A stretch of 64,000 nucleotides of DNA from Acidobacteriota bacterium (GCA_021325515.1 JAJPHC010000010.1:23520-87519); one strand, 5' to 3'; counted from the first letter of the stretch, positions 1 to 9,498 are shown. Translations and numbers: made by a program. Notes: generated from the sequence alone by a model not told the origin.

Positions 1-528
1 AGCCTGGCATTGAAGGCGGTACACAAGGCTGCACAAAAAGGCCTCGTGAAACGCGACAACCTGCTGACGGTGATCGACTATTCGATTCCGTCGACGCAGC
101 CGCGCCTCTTCGTCTTCGATCTGGCGAGCAAGCGCCTGCTGTTTCGCGAGCTCTGCGCGCACGGGAAGAACAGCGGCGATGTCAAAACGCAATTCTTCTC
201 CAACGATCCCGGCAGCCTCGCCACCAGCCTCGGGCTCTACGTGACGGAAGACACGTATTACGGCCACAACGGCTATTCACTTCGTCTGAAGGGGCTCGAC
301 GCCGGCTTCAACGATCTTGCGCTCGATCGCGCGATCGTCGTGCATGGCGCGGCGTATGTGAGCCAGGAAGCGATCAAAGCGCTCGGCCGTCTCGGCCGCA
401 GTTGGGGCTGCCCTGCGGTGCGCCCCGAGATCGCGCAGAAACTGATCGACAGCATCCGCGGCGGCAGCGCGATCTTCGCCTATTACCCGGAGAAGGACTG
501 GCTCGATCACTCGGCGTTTCTCCACTAG
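1..528 (+). CDS. Murein L,D-transpeptidase catalytic-domain protein (YkuD_2 type), 5' partial
   Basis: This is the C-terminal ~175 residues of a YkuD_2-type protein. The frame is open to the first base of the window, so the true start lies upstream; the TTG at 10 is only the first possible start inside it. It reads the family hallmarks in order: a DxxxPS segment near the N-terminus, HGKNSG, FSNDPGS, the Y-GHNGYS-LRLKGLD block, VVHGA, and the catalytic GRSWGCPAV motif, whose Cys is the nucleophile and whose preceding His completes the site. Known members act on peptidoglycan in the periplasm by forming or exchanging L,D bonds. No signal peptide is visible because the N-terminus is missing. The stop overlaps the stop of the convergent fdhD gene by 4 bases. 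Confidence 0.85.
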   Translation, partial: SLALKAVHKAAQKGLVKRDNLLTVIDYSIPSTQPRLFVFDLASKRLLFRELCAHGKNSGDVKTQFFSNDPGSLATSLGLYVTEDTYYGHNGYSLRLKGLDAGFNDLALDRAIVVHGAAYVSQEAIKALGRLGRSWGCPAVRPEIAQKLIDSIRGGSAIFAYYPEKDWLDHSAFLH

Positions 529-1298
529 ACGACGCGCTGCTCACCCGAATAGACGTTGTAACGCCCGTCGCGCAGAAATCCGATCAGCGTGACGTTCATC
601 TCGCGTGCGAGCTCGACCGCCAGTGATGACGGCGCTCCGACCGCGGCGACGATCGGGATTCGTGCGACGACGGCTTTCTGAATCAGCTCGAAGCCTGCGC
701 GGCCGCTCAGCATCATGACGGCAGGCGCGGCGCTGGATTCGCGGAGGAGCGACCCGATCACTTTGTCGACCGCGTTGTGCCGCCCGACGTCTTCGCGGGC
801 CGAGAGCAGTTGACCATCGGCGGTGAAGGCGGCCGCGGCGTGCAGGCCTCCTGTGGCGTCGAACGTCTGCTGCTCCTCGCGCAGCCGGGCCGGCAATCCG
901 ATCAGCGTCTTCGCACTCAGACGCACGTCCGACGCGATGGCGCGGCTCTGCGTGCGAAGCGCGTCGATCGATGTCTTGCCGCAAACGCCGCACGATGATG
1001 TCGCGTAGAAGTGCCGCTGCAGCCTCTGCCAGTCGACACTGATGCCGTCCTTCAACGCGATGCGCACGACGTTGGGCGAGCCCCAGTGGCGCACCTCCGC
1101 GATGTCCGCATGGTTCTTCACGACCGATTCGGTGATGACGAATCCCGTTGCGAGCTCGGCGTCATCGCCCGGAGTGCGCAGCGTGACGGAGAGCGGACGA
1201 TCGCCGACGCGAATCTCGAGCGGCTCTTCGACCGCGACTTCATCGCGGGTCTGTTCCGATGTGGATCGGATGATGTCGACGCGGGTGCTGCGAGTCAT
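525..1298 (-). CDS. fdhD: Formate dehydrogenase accessory sulfurtransferase FdhD
   Basis: The product (about 257 aa) is a typical FdhD, which passes sulfur from IscS to the molybdenum/tungsten bis-MGD cofactor before it is inserted into formate dehydrogenase. Visible hallmarks are the VEEPLEIRV stretch, the CGVCGK motif carrying the sulfur-transfer cysteines, and the C-terminal SAREDVGRHNAVDKVIG block. The frame extends upstream to 1403, but the ATG at 1298 (MTRSTRVDII) has an AAGGA upstream and matches the usual length and N-terminus. The gene is divergent from the formate dehydrogenase operon it is expected to serve, so both promoters must lie in the ~100 bases between them. It converges with the YkuD_2 gene, overlapping it by 4 bases. 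Confidence 0.93.
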   Translation of the reverse strand: MTRSTRVDIIRSTSEQTRDEVAVEEPLEIRVGDRPLSVTLRTPGDDAELATGFVITESVVKNHADIAEVRHWGSPNVVRIALKDGISVDWQRLQRHFYATSSCGVCGKTSIDALRTQSRAIASDVRLSAKTLIGLPARLREEQQTFDATGGLHAAAAFTADGQLLSAREDVGRHNAVDKVIGSLLRESSAAPAVMMLSGRAGFELIQKAVVARIPIVAAVGAPSSLAVELAREMNVTLIGFLRDGRYNVYSGEQRVV

Positions 1299-1405
1299 GA
1301 GGAGAGAGATCCTTCCCGTCGAGGCTGAGTCGTGCAAGATGCCTGCGCGGCTGCAAGTGTAGGGCATGCTCCGTTCGACACCTTTTTTTGCATACACTCT
1401 CACTC

Positions 1406-4400
1406 GTGCTTGCAGAACTGTTGCTGAAGTGGCCGCTCATTCGTCAGCTTCGCGATCGCGCGGACGGCACCGGGCCGGAGTCGATGACCGGCCGCACGCT
1501 CGAGCTCGCCCCGAAAAACGAAGGGGCGAAGAGTGCGCGATCCATCTGTCCCTACTGCGGTGTCGGATGTGGTCAACTTGTTTACCATCGGGGCGGGAAG
1601 GTCGTCTCGATCGAGGGCGACCCGGAGTCTCCCGTTTCGCGCGGCCACCTCTGCCCCAAAGGTGCGGCGAGCTATGAGCTCGTCACTCATCCGGGACGCG
1701 CGAAGAAGGTTCGTTACCGCGCGCCATTCGCACGCGAATGGGTCGACCTCCCGCTGGAGCAGGCGATGGAGATGGTCGCGGAGCGCGTGTGGGAGACGCG
1801 CGCGCGGACCTTCGACCGCACGCACAATCACACGACCGGCATGGCCCACCTCGGCGGCGCCACTCTCGACAACGAAGAGAACTACCTCATCAAGAAACTC
1901 TTCACAGGAGGTCTGGGCATGGTCTGCATCAGCAACCAGGCCCGGATATGACACAGCTCCACGGTGCCCGGTCTGGGCACCTCGTTCGGGCGCGGCGGAG
2001 CAACGACGGCTCCATCTGATCTGGTGAGTTCCGACGCGATTCTCATCATGGGATCGTCGATGGCGGAGAACCATCCCGTCGCGTTTCAGTGGGTGATCGA
2101 AGCGCGCGAGAAGAACGGCGCGAAGGTCATTCACGTCGATCCGCGCTTCAACCGCACGTCCGCGATGGCGGACTACTGGCTCCCTCTTCGCGCCGGCAGC
2201 GACATCGTCTTCCTCGGCGCGATGATCAACTACGTGCTGGCCAACCAGCGCGAGTTCCGCGAGTATGTCGTTCGCTATACGAACGCGGCGACGATCCTGA
2301 GAGAGGACTTCAAGGACACCGAAGATCTCGGCGGACTCTTCAGCGGATTCGATGGCAGGAAGTACGACCCTGAGTCCTGGCTCTACCAAGGGGCGGAGAG
2401 CAAGCACGTTCCCAAGACCGGCGGCGGGCATGGCAAGGACCGCGGCGGCGAAGCGCAGGACGTCCACCAGCCGATTCGCGATGAGACGCTGCAGCACCCG
2501 CGCTGCGTCTTCCAGGTGCTGAAGCGCCATTTCGCGCGCTACACGCCGGAGATGGTGGAGCGCAACTGCGGCATTCCGCGCGAGAAGTTCCTCCAGATCG
2601 CGGACATCTTCACCAGCGCTTCGGGCCGCGAGAAGACCGGCGCGATCTGTTACGCAGTCGGCTGGACGCAGCACTCGAGCGGCGTCCAGACCATCCGCAG
2701 TGCCTGCATCCTGCAGCTCCTGCTGGGGAACATCGGACGTCCCGGCGGCGGCATCCTCGCTCTGCGCGGACATGCATCGATTCAGGGATCGACGGACATC
2801 CCGACGCTCTACGACATTCTCCCCGGCTATCTGCCGATGCCGACGTATGAGGAAAAGGACCTCCGTAACTACATTCAGAAGCACAAGTCGCCGAAGGGGT
2901 GGTGGTACAACCTCGACAAGTACATCGTCTCGCTTCTGAAGGCGTACTACGGCGATGCGGCGGTGGAGAACAACGACTTCGGCTTCCAGTGGCTGCCGCG
3001 TCTTACGGGCGATCATTCGCACTTCGGCTACTGGACCGACATGAAGGACGGCAAGCTGGAAGGTCTGTTCGTGATGGGACAGAACCCCGCGGTCGGTGCG
3101 CCGAACGCGCGTTTCGAGCGCGAGGCACTCGCCCGCTTGAAGTGGCTCGTCGTCCGCGACATGGTCGAAACCGAAACGGCAACCTTCTGGCGCGACGACT
3201 TCGAGCCGTCCGAGGTGGGAACGGAAGTGTTTTTCTTTCCGGCCGCATCGCACGTGGAAAAGGCGGGGACGTTCACGAACACACAGCGCCTGCTGCAATG
3301 GCGGGAGAAGGCCGTCGAGCCGCCCGGCGACTGCCGCAGTGAAACGGAGTTCGTGGTTCGCCTCGGGCGCATGCTGAAGGCCCGCGCGACCGACGATCCT
3401 CGCGATGCGGGACTTCGTGCTCTGACCTGGTCTTATGCGGACGACGACAACGATCAGGTCCTGCGCGAGATTCATGGATGGCACATCGGCGGTGAGCCGC
3501 TCAGACACTTTGGCGAATTGAAGAACGACGGCTCGACGGCATGCGGATGCTGGATCTACTCCGGCGTGTATGACGGCGAGAACAAGGCGCTGAAGCGCGA
3601 GCCGCATGGACGCTACGGTCATGGCTGGGGATACGCGTGGCCGCTCGATCGCCGCATCCTCTACAACCGCGCGTCTGCTGCACCTGACGGCTCTCCATGG
3701 AGCGAGCGGAAGAAGCTCGTCTGGTGGGACGAGGCGAAAGGCGAGTGGTGCGGCGACGACGTGCCCGACTTCACGCGCGGCAAACGCCCCGACTACAAAG
3801 GCGACGAAGATCGAGGCGGCGACGAAGCGCTGCCCGGCGACGCCCCGTTCATCATGCATCCCGATGGTGCCGGCTGGTTGTGGGTTCCGTCCGGCCTGAA
3901 GGATGGCCCGCTGCCCGCGCATTACGAGCCGCTCGAGTCCAATCTCGAGAACGAGCTGTATCCGCAGCAGAAGACGAATCCCGTCGCGAACCGGATGGAG
4001 CGCCCCGACAATCCGTACGCTGCCTCGCCCGACGAACGATTCCCGTACATCCTGACGACCTACCGGCTCACGGAGCATCACACCGCCGGCGGGATGAGCC
4101 GCACGCTGTCGCATCTCGCGGAGCTGCAGCCGGCGCTATTCGCCGAGATCTCGCCGGAGCTCGCGAAGGAAATCGAAGTCGGGAACGGCGAGTGGATCAC
4201 CATCTCGACCGCGCGCGGCTCGATCCAGGCGCGTGCGCTCGTGACGCAGCGCATGCCCTCGCTCGATGTGCAGGGCCGCCGCGTTCACCAGGTCGGCATG
4301 CCCTATCACTTCGGGCGCAATGGACTCGTGACGGGAGACATCGTCAACGATCTGCTGGCGATCTCCGAAGAGCCCAACGTGAAGATCTTCGAGTCGAAGG

Positions 4401-4447
4401 CTCTCACCTGCAATGTGACGAAGAGCGACATCTGGCCTGGAGTGTAA
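1406..4447 (+). CDS. Selenocysteine-containing formate dehydrogenase, alpha (molybdopterin) subunit
   Basis: The catalytic subunit oxidises formate to CO2 at a bis-MGD centre. The frame is interrupted only by the TGA at 1949-1951, read here as selenocysteine. Residues before it (ISNQARI) and after it (HSSTVPGLGTSFGRGG) align with the Sec active site of FdnG-type enzymes, and a SECIS hairpin follows at the canonical distance. Read through, the protein is ~1013 aa, close to FdnG. Near the N-terminus is the [4Fe-4S] motif CPYCGVGCGQ with its fourth Cys in LCPKG. The start is uncertain: GTG 1406 (MLAELLLKWPLIRQL) fits FDH relatives that begin with a similar WPxIRQL segment, while TTG 1388 is an alternative. 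No twin-arginine signal is seen, unlike periplasmic FdnG. A standard gene caller would split it into two ORFs, 1388-1951 and 1964-4447. The Fe-S subunit starts 3 bases after the stop. Confidence 0.93.
1949..1981 (+). promoter_or_regulatory. Bacterial SECIS element with its UGA(Sec) codon
   Basis: The UGA at 1949-1951 is followed by a perfect 7-bp stem, GGTGCCC (1963-1969) pairing with GGGCACC (1975-1981), closed by the pentaloop GGTCT (1970-1974). The GGUCU apical loop and the 18 nt between UGA and loop are the same as in the E. coli fdhF SECIS, which binds SelB. Unlike E. coli, no bulged U is apparent in the stem, which is longer. The element lies wholly inside the coding sequence. Confidence 0.92.
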
Positions 4448-4450
4448 TGA

Positions 4451-5233
4451 ATGGCGATCACCGGTTTTCTCACGGACTCGACGCTCTGCATCGGCTGCAA
4501 GGCGTGCGAAGTCGCGTGCAAGGAGTGGAACGAAGTCCCGTCCGACGGCTTCGTCTTCACGGCGCTCTCGTACGACAACACCGCGGCTCTCGGCCACTCC
4601 ACGTGGCGCCATGTGAAGTTCGTCGAGCGCGAGCCGCACGCGGGACACGGCGGCAATTCTCCGTCGCACGTGACGTGGGAGTTCTCGTCCGATGTCTGCA
4701 AGCATTGCGAGAATGCGGGATGCCTGGAGGCCTGTCCGACGGGCTCCATCGTCCGGACCGAATTCGGCGGCGTCTATGTGCAACCGGATGTGTGCAACGG
4801 CTGCGGCTATTGCGTCGTGACGTGCCCGTTCGGCGTCGTCGATCGCCGGCCCGATGACGGCCGCGCGTTCAAGTGCACGTTCTGTTACGACCGGCAGAAA
4901 TTCGGAGAGCAGCCGGCGTGTGCGAAGGCGTGTCCCACGAGCTCGATTCTCTTCGGTGATCTCGAGCAGTTGCAGCAGCTCGCCGATCAGCGCATCGCGA
5001 AGCTGCACGGCGAAGGAATGACCGATGCGAAGCTGTATGACGCGCGCGACACCAGCGTCGGCGGCACGCACGCGATGTTCGTCATCCGCGGCGATGAGCG
5101 CGCGTACAACCTTCCGCCGAATCCCGAAGTGCCGACGGTGCATCTGCGCAAGGCGTGGACATCGGCGGCGGTTGCCGCAGGCGTGATCGCGCTGACGACA
5201 CTGGCGGCATTCGCGATGGAGCGCCGTTCATGA
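4451..5233 (+). CDS. Formate dehydrogenase iron-sulfur (beta) subunit
   Basis: This 260-residue ferredoxin-like electron-transfer subunit carries four cysteine-rich [4Fe-4S] motifs: CIGCKACEVAC near residue 13, CKHCENAGCLEAC, CNGCGYCVVTC, and CTFCYDR followed by CAKAC. A hydrophobic segment near residues 233-253 resembles the C-terminal membrane anchor of FdnH-type subunits. It should pass electrons from the catalytic subunit to the membrane subunit encoded next. The ATG at 4451 lies 3 bases after the alpha-subunit stop. The gene's TGA overlaps the ATG of the NrfD-type gene (ATGA at 5230-5233), so the three genes form one translationally linked operon. Confidence 0.93.
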   Translation: MAITGFLTDSTLCIGCKACEVACKEWNEVPSDGFVFTALSYDNTAALGHSTWRHVKFVEREPHAGHGGNSPSHVTWEFSSDVCKHCENAGCLEACPTGSIVRTEFGGVYVQPDVCNGCGYCVVTCPFGVVDRRPDDGRAFKCTFCYDRQKFGEQPACAKACPTSSILFGDLEQLQQLADQRIAKLHGEGMTDAKLYDARDTSVGGTHAMFVIRGDERAYNLPPNPEVPTVHLRKAWTSAAVAAGVIALTTLAAFAMERRS

Positions 5234-6267
5234 AGGAACGCATTCCTACCGCGGCATCGGAAGCACAACTCGAGCAACTGCGCAAAGAGGCGGAGCTCAA
5301 CGGGCGCGTCGATCGTCCCGGCATTCGTCCTTCCGGTTCTCCATTTCCGCAGGCGACCGCTGAGAACGGCTACTACGGATTGCCGCTGCTGAAGCCGCCC
5401 GTCTGGACCTGGGAAGTGCCGCTGTATTTCTTCGTCGGAGGTGCCGGCGGTGCTGCGGCGGTCATCGGTTTCACGGCACGCATTGCGGGCGCGAGTCCGA
5501 AGCTCGTGCGCGATGCACGCTGGGTCGCTGCGGCAGCGGCGAATCTCTCGACTCCGCTGCTGATCGCCGATCTCGGACGGCCGAAGCGTTTCCTCAACAT
5601 GCTGCGGATCTTCAAGCCGCAGTCGCCGATGTCCGTCGGCGCCTGGATCGTCGCCGCGTTCGGTGGTGCATCGACTGCCACGTTGATCGCGCCACCCGTC
5701 CTCGCCGACATCACCGCCGCCGGCTCTGCGGCTCTCGGCCTCGGGATGGCGACCTACACCGGCGTCCTGATCGGAGCGACCGCGATTCCCGTCTGGTCGC
5801 GCCACGCACATCTTCTCCCTGCGCACTTCGGCGCCTCGGCACTCGCATCCGCGGCGTCCACGCTGGAGTTGATGGGCAACGATCAGCGTGCGTTGAACCG
5901 CCTGGCCATGGGTGCCGCTGCGTTCGAAACGTACATGGGGTTCAACATCGAGCGCCACCGTGAAGACCTCGCCTCGGAGCCGCTTCGTCACGGCCACAGC
6001 GGCAGACTCATTCGCATCGGCGGAACGCTTTCGGGGCCATTGCCGCTCGCGCTTCGGCTGATCGGCGGCAGGTCGAAGCGCGTGCGCCGCGTCGCGGCAT
6101 TCGCCTCGCTCGCAGGTTCGCTGATCACGCGCTTCGCGTGGGTCGCAGCAGGGAAGGCGAGCGCGAAAGATCCGCGCGTCCCGCTGTCATTGCGCGGCGA
6201 TGGATCGCGTTCCGGAGAGCCGGTCCGGCAGCGAGAAGAGAAATCCGATCCCGCACGTCAGCAGTGA
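5230..6267 (+). CDS. NrfD/PsrC-type polytopic membrane subunit of formate dehydrogenase
   Basis: The product (about 345 aa) has a hydrophilic N-terminus (~50 aa) and then several hydrophobic segments, starting with PPVWTWEVPLYFFVGGAGGA, the conserved opening of NrfD/PsrC quinone-interacting proteins. LLIADLGRPKRFLNMLRIFK is the matching loop after the second or third helix. It replaces the haem-b gamma subunit (FdnI) found in FDH-N and probably exchanges electrons with the quinone pool. The frame opens at 5155, but the ATG at 5230 overlaps the beta-subunit stop and is the better start. The last ~27 codons overlap the convergent RDD gene, and their sequence (RSGEPVRQREEKS) is not family-like, so the C-terminus may have been extended by loss of the original stop. 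Confidence 0.88.
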   Translation: MKERIPTAASEAQLEQLRKEAELNGRVDRPGIRPSGSPFPQATAENGYYGLPLLKPPVWTWEVPLYFFVGGAGGAAAVIGFTARIAGASPKLVRDARWVAAAAANLSTPLLIADLGRPKRFLNMLRIFKPQSPMSVGAWIVAAFGGASTATLIAPPVLADITAAGSAALGLGMATYTGVLIGATAIPVWSRHAHLLPAHFGASALASAASTLELMGNDQRALNRLAMGAAAFETYMGFNIERHREDLASEPLRHGHSGRLIRIGGTLSGPLPLALRLIGGRSKRVRRVAAFASLAGSLITRFAWVAAGKASAKDPRVPLSLRGDGSRSGEPVRQREEKSDPARQQ

Positions 6268-6636
6268 GAGGTAGAGCGCACCCCAACGCTTCGTTGCACT
6301 CGTGAGCGACATCGCATCCGTGCCGCTCGACACCACGCGCACGTCGAAGATCGCGCCGCCGATCGTTTTCCCCCACAGCAGCCACGTGCCGACGAAATAG
6401 TGGTAGGAGACGACGACGATGAACCCCGCGAGCGCGGCGATCGACGGCCAGTGATTCGGACGCAGCAGCGGCAGAAGTGCGAGGACCAGTGCGCCGAAAA
6501 GCGAGAGGTCGGTGAGCAGCGCGATGAGGCGTCTGAACCAGGGAGCGGGGCGCTCTTCGCCGGTGTCGTCCGGAAGTGCCGCCACGGTCGCCTCGATCCC
6601 CGGCACTGCCTCCAACTCCACCTCATCGAATCGCAT
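6187..6636 (-). CDS. RDD family membrane protein
   Basis: This is a small (149 aa) membrane protein with the RDD signature: Arg and Asp in RRLIALLTD at about residue 37, and later the KTIGGAIFDVRVV segment after the second helix. Three hydrophobic stretches are visible (LSLFGALVLALLPLL, IAALAGFIVVVSYHYFVG, LSLLTCGIGFLF). The ATG at 6636 has GGAGG upstream at 5-base spacing, so the GTG one codon earlier (6639) is probably not used. Some RDD proteins take part in ion or compatible-solute transport, but nothing here fixes a substrate. Its 3' end overlaps the NrfD-type gene by 81 bases. Confidence 0.8.
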   Translation of the reverse strand: MRFDEVELEAVPGIEATVAALPDDTGEERPAPWFRRLIALLTDLSLFGALVLALLPLLRPNHWPSIAALAGFIVVVSYHYFVGTWLLWGKTIGGAIFDVRVVSSGTDAMSLTSATKRWGALYLSLLTCGIGFLFSLPDRLSGTRSIAAQ

Positions 6637-6683
6637 CACACCCTCCCATGGTCAGCCAGCAGGTGCGGCCCTGCTGCCTGTTC

Positions 6684-8978
6684 TCAGCCCGCCTGCCGCA
6701 TCGGCAGATATTTTACGTAGATCTTGTAGAGAAGATCCTTTGCCTGATTTCCCTGCGCGTAGCGAAGAGCCAGCTCCCGGCTGCGTTTTGCGAGCTCGTC
6801 ATTCGGATCGATCTTCAGCACCTCATCAAACTGTGTGACGGCTTCCTGCAGATTTTCGTTCTGCAGCGCGACGGCGCCGAGGTTGAAGTGGGCGTCCTCG
6901 ATGAGGCGCTGAATGTTCTTGTTCTGCGGATCGGCCTGCGCGAGCTGCTGTAGATTCGAGAGCGCATCGGCGTACTTGCGTTCGTTGAAGAGCGACTTCG
7001 CGCTGTCGAGTTTCGCGACCTGCGCCGTGGCGGTGTCGTACATCGTCTTCATGTCGGGCGGCAGCGGCTTCACCCGCATCGCCGACTCGAACGCTTTCTT
7101 CGCACCGTCGTAGTCGTGGCTGTCGAACAGCGTCTTGCCGTTGGCGATGCTCTCCTGGAAAACGAGCGCCGCGGGACGGCCGTCGATCATTTCCGATGCG
7201 GTCGCTTTCTTCTTCTGGAAATCGGAGATCAGCAACAGCGCTTTGTCGTGCTGCGGATCATCCGGCTTGATGTCCTGCAGCATCAGGATCGCCTGATCGT
7301 ATTTTCCCTTCGCGGCGAGCGCCTGCGCTTCCTTGAGGGTGACCGTGGTCGATGCGACATCGGTTGCGGGCTTGGAGAACTTCGACCATGCGAACCAGCC
7401 ACCGCCGAGGAGCACGACTGCGCCGAGGACGGCGGCGATGAGCCCGATGGGCATCGACTTCTTCGGAGGTGGTGCGGGTGCGGCCTTCGGTTTCGCGGCC
7501 GGTGCTTTTTTCGCAGCGCCTTTCGCAGCGGGCGCCGGCGCCTGCGTGTCGATCTCGTCTTCATCCGCCGACGGTGCGCCGATCCCGATCGTTCCTTCGG
7601 AGATCGGCTCCTCGGCGAAGATGTCGAACTTCTGCGAGCTTGGCGGGTTGTAGGGCAACTCGATCCCGGCCGCTCCACCCTCGGTAACGCTGTCGGTGAG
7701 GCGATCCATATAGTCCTGCGCCGTTGCGTTGCCCGGATCGCTGCGCAGCACCTCGGAGAATTTCGCGCGCGCGGTTTCATGGTCCCCGCGGTCGAATGCC
7801 GCGATCGCAGAGGCGAGCACCGACTCGCTCTGCGCCTCGATCTCTTTCTTCTTTTTCTTGGCGCGCTCGATGCGCTCCGACGCCTGCTCGTTCGTGACGT
7901 CGATGAGGAAGATGCGCGACCAGAGGTCGATCGCCTTTTGATAATCGGATGCCTCGAACGCGCGATCGCCATCCGTCAGGTACTGCTGAATCTTCTGCTG
8001 ATCTTCGGCGCTCGTCTCGATCGATGCAGTCGCAAAGTCGAAGTCGCCGGATACGGGAGCTTTCACCGGAGCAGGCGAGTCGAAGCTGAATCCGCCGGCG
8101 GCAGGTGTCGGTGCGGGCGTCGGATTGTCAAAGGAGAAGCCGGAGAAGCCGCTGTCGCTCGCAGGCGTCGGCGAGCCGAAGGAGAATCCGCCTGGTTCCG
8201 GAGCCGGCGCGGCGGGTGCCGCAGGTGCAGGTGCGGCCGGTGCCGCCGGCGGGTCGAACGAGAAGCCGCCGAAGCCTGCGTCTGCAGGCGGCGCTGCTGC
8301 GGGTTTCTCTTCTTCGAATGTGAATCCGAAGTCGGTGGCCTGCGCGGTGCCGCGGCCCGGGATCGATGGTTGCTGCGGCGTATCGACGACGAAGGACGTG
8401 CCGAAGTCGAACGAGGCGGGAGCCGCAGGCGCGGGTGCGCCGCCGCTCCGCGCATTGATCATCTGCTCCATCTTCAGGACGGAGGGATGTTCGGGATCGA
8501 GGGCACGCGCTTTCTCGAGCGCGGTCTTCGCACCGGCAACGTCGCCGCCCTGCAGGCTCTTCTCGCATTTCGCGGCGAACTGCTCGACGAAAGGAGCAGC
8601 TTCCATCTTGTCGCGCGCTTCATCGGCGAGGATGCGCGCCGCATCGTTCATCAGATCGTTCGTCAGAATCTCCGTCGTGATCTGCAGTACGCGGGAGAAA
8701 TCGCGGTTGGCCATCGCAGTGCGGGCTTCGCGCAGCGCGGCATCGTCATTAGAAGGTATTAGTGAGTCCACGTCGATCGCTGCCCCCGGATTTCTCGTTT
8801 TTTCGGCCAGTTGCTTTGCCGGCTCGAACATCGGATCCATCTGAAGCATGAGAGTGCAGCCCGCGAGCACTTCGCCGGTGCGGCCCTGCTTGTAGAGGCC
8901 GAGCGTTTGTTGGAACGTGCTGAGGACGCGTTCCTTCACCGCATTCGAAAGGGATGGGTTCCCGATGTAGGTTGGCAT
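6684..8978 (-). CDS. TPR-repeat protein with Pro/Ala-rich linker and one membrane helix
   Basis: The 764-residue protein has three visible parts. Residues ~1-160 hold TPR-like helices (for example NRDFSRVLQITTEILTNDLMNDAA). Residues ~170-320 are a low-complexity Ala/Pro/Gly linker in which an FSF or FDF triplet recurs (GGFSFDPP, GGFSFGSP, SGFSFDNP, GGFSFDSP, GDFDFATA). More TPRs follow to ~480, then one hydrophobic helix at ~508-530 (IGLIAAVLGAVVLLGGGWFAW), and a C-terminal TPR array to the end. A single helix with TPRs on both sides suggests a bitopic scaffold. There is no signal peptide and no enzymatic motif. Function unknown; a scaffold for an envelope or secretion complex is only a guess. 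It is transcribed divergently from ridA. Confidence 0.75.
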   Translation of the reverse strand: MPTYIGNPSLSNAVKERVLSTFQQTLGLYKQGRTGEVLAGCTLMLQMDPMFEPAKQLAEKTRNPGAAIDVDSLIPSNDDAALREARTAMANRDFSRVLQITTEILTNDLMNDAARILADEARDKMEAAPFVEQFAAKCEKSLQGGDVAGAKTALEKARALDPEHPSVLKMEQMINARSGGAPAPAAPASFDFGTSFVVDTPQQPSIPGRGTAQATDFGFTFEEEKPAAAPPADAGFGGFSFDPPAAPAAPAPAAPAAPAPEPGGFSFGSPTPASDSGFSGFSFDNPTPAPTPAAGGFSFDSPAPVKAPVSGDFDFATASIETSAEDQQKIQQYLTDGDRAFEASDYQKAIDLWSRIFLIDVTNEQASERIERAKKKKKEIEAQSESVLASAIAAFDRGDHETARAKFSEVLRSDPGNATAQDYMDRLTDSVTEGGAAGIELPYNPPSSQKFDIFAEEPISEGTIGIGAPSADEDEIDTQAPAPAAKGAAKKAPAAKPKAAPAPPPKKSMPIGLIAAVLGAVVLLGGGWFAWSKFSKPATDVASTTVTLKEAQALAAKGKYDQAILMLQDIKPDDPQHDKALLLISDFQKKKATASEMIDGRPAALVFQESIANGKTLFDSHDYDGAKKAFESAMRVKPLPPDMKTMYDTATAQVAKLDSAKSLFNERKYADALSNLQQLAQADPQNKNIQRLIEDAHFNLGAVALQNENLQEAVTQFDEVLKIDPNDELAKRSRELALRYAQGNQAKDLLYKIYVKYLPMRQAG

Positions 8979-9058
8979 CCAGAGTAACTGTCTCCGATTG
9001 CGGGCGATTATAACAACCGCGTCCGCGTATACTGCGCCGCCAGAAAGGATTGATGGCT

Positions 9059-9433
9059 ATGGACTATATCGCCACCGAGGGCGCGCCGAAGGCGATCGGC
9101 CCGTATTCGCAGGCTGTTCGCGCCAACGGAATGCTGTACACGTCAGGTCAGATTTCCCTCGATCCGAAGTCAGGAGAGATCGTGCAGGGCGATTTCGCTG
9201 CGCAGGCGAATCGCGTGTTCGACAACCTGGCCGCGGTCCTGAAAGAGGGTGGAAGCGACTTCAGCCGCGTGCTGAAGGCAACCGTCTATCTCACCGATCT
9301 CGCGAATTTTCAGACCCTCAACTCGATCTACGCCGAACGCTTCGGCGATCACCGGCCGGCACGTACGACCGTGCAGGTCTCTGCGCTGCCGAAGGGCTCG
9401 CTGGTGGAAATCGATCTCGTAGCGGTCTGCTGA
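9059..9433 (+). CDS. ridA: RidA family (YjgF/YER057c/UK114) enamine/imine deaminase
   Basis: This 124-residue protein matches RidA along its length: APKAIGPYSQA near the N-terminus, YTSGQISLDPKSGEIV, the RVLKATVYLTD strand, and the C-terminal PARTTVQVSALPKGSLVEIDLVAV, which contains the substrate-binding Arg. RidA hydrolyses reactive 2-aminoacrylate formed by PLP enzymes. Three in-frame starts are close together (TTG 9050, ATG 9053, ATG 9059). AAGGA at 9045-9049 lies 9 bases from the ATG at 9059, and MDYIATEGAPKA matches the family N-terminus, so 9059 is preferred. TATACT at 9028-9033 is a possible -10 box. The gene is divergent from the TPR gene. Confidence 0.93.
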   Translation: MDYIATEGAPKAIGPYSQAVRANGMLYTSGQISLDPKSGEIVQGDFAAQANRVFDNLAAVLKEGGSDFSRVLKATVYLTDLANFQTLNSIYAERFGDHRPARTTVQVSALPKGSLVEIDLVAVC

Positions 9434-9498
9434 GGCTTCAGGCTGCAGGCATGTCGCCTGTTGCCTGAACTGGTTCCCCGTTTGCACTTCATGGCGGC

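Noticed and set aside
1400..4114. Long reverse-strand ORF (904 codons) opposite the FDH alpha gene
   Set aside because: It is the shadow of a clearly conserved gene; the GC-rich third-position bias leaves the opposite strand open. The translation is Arg-rich with no domain.
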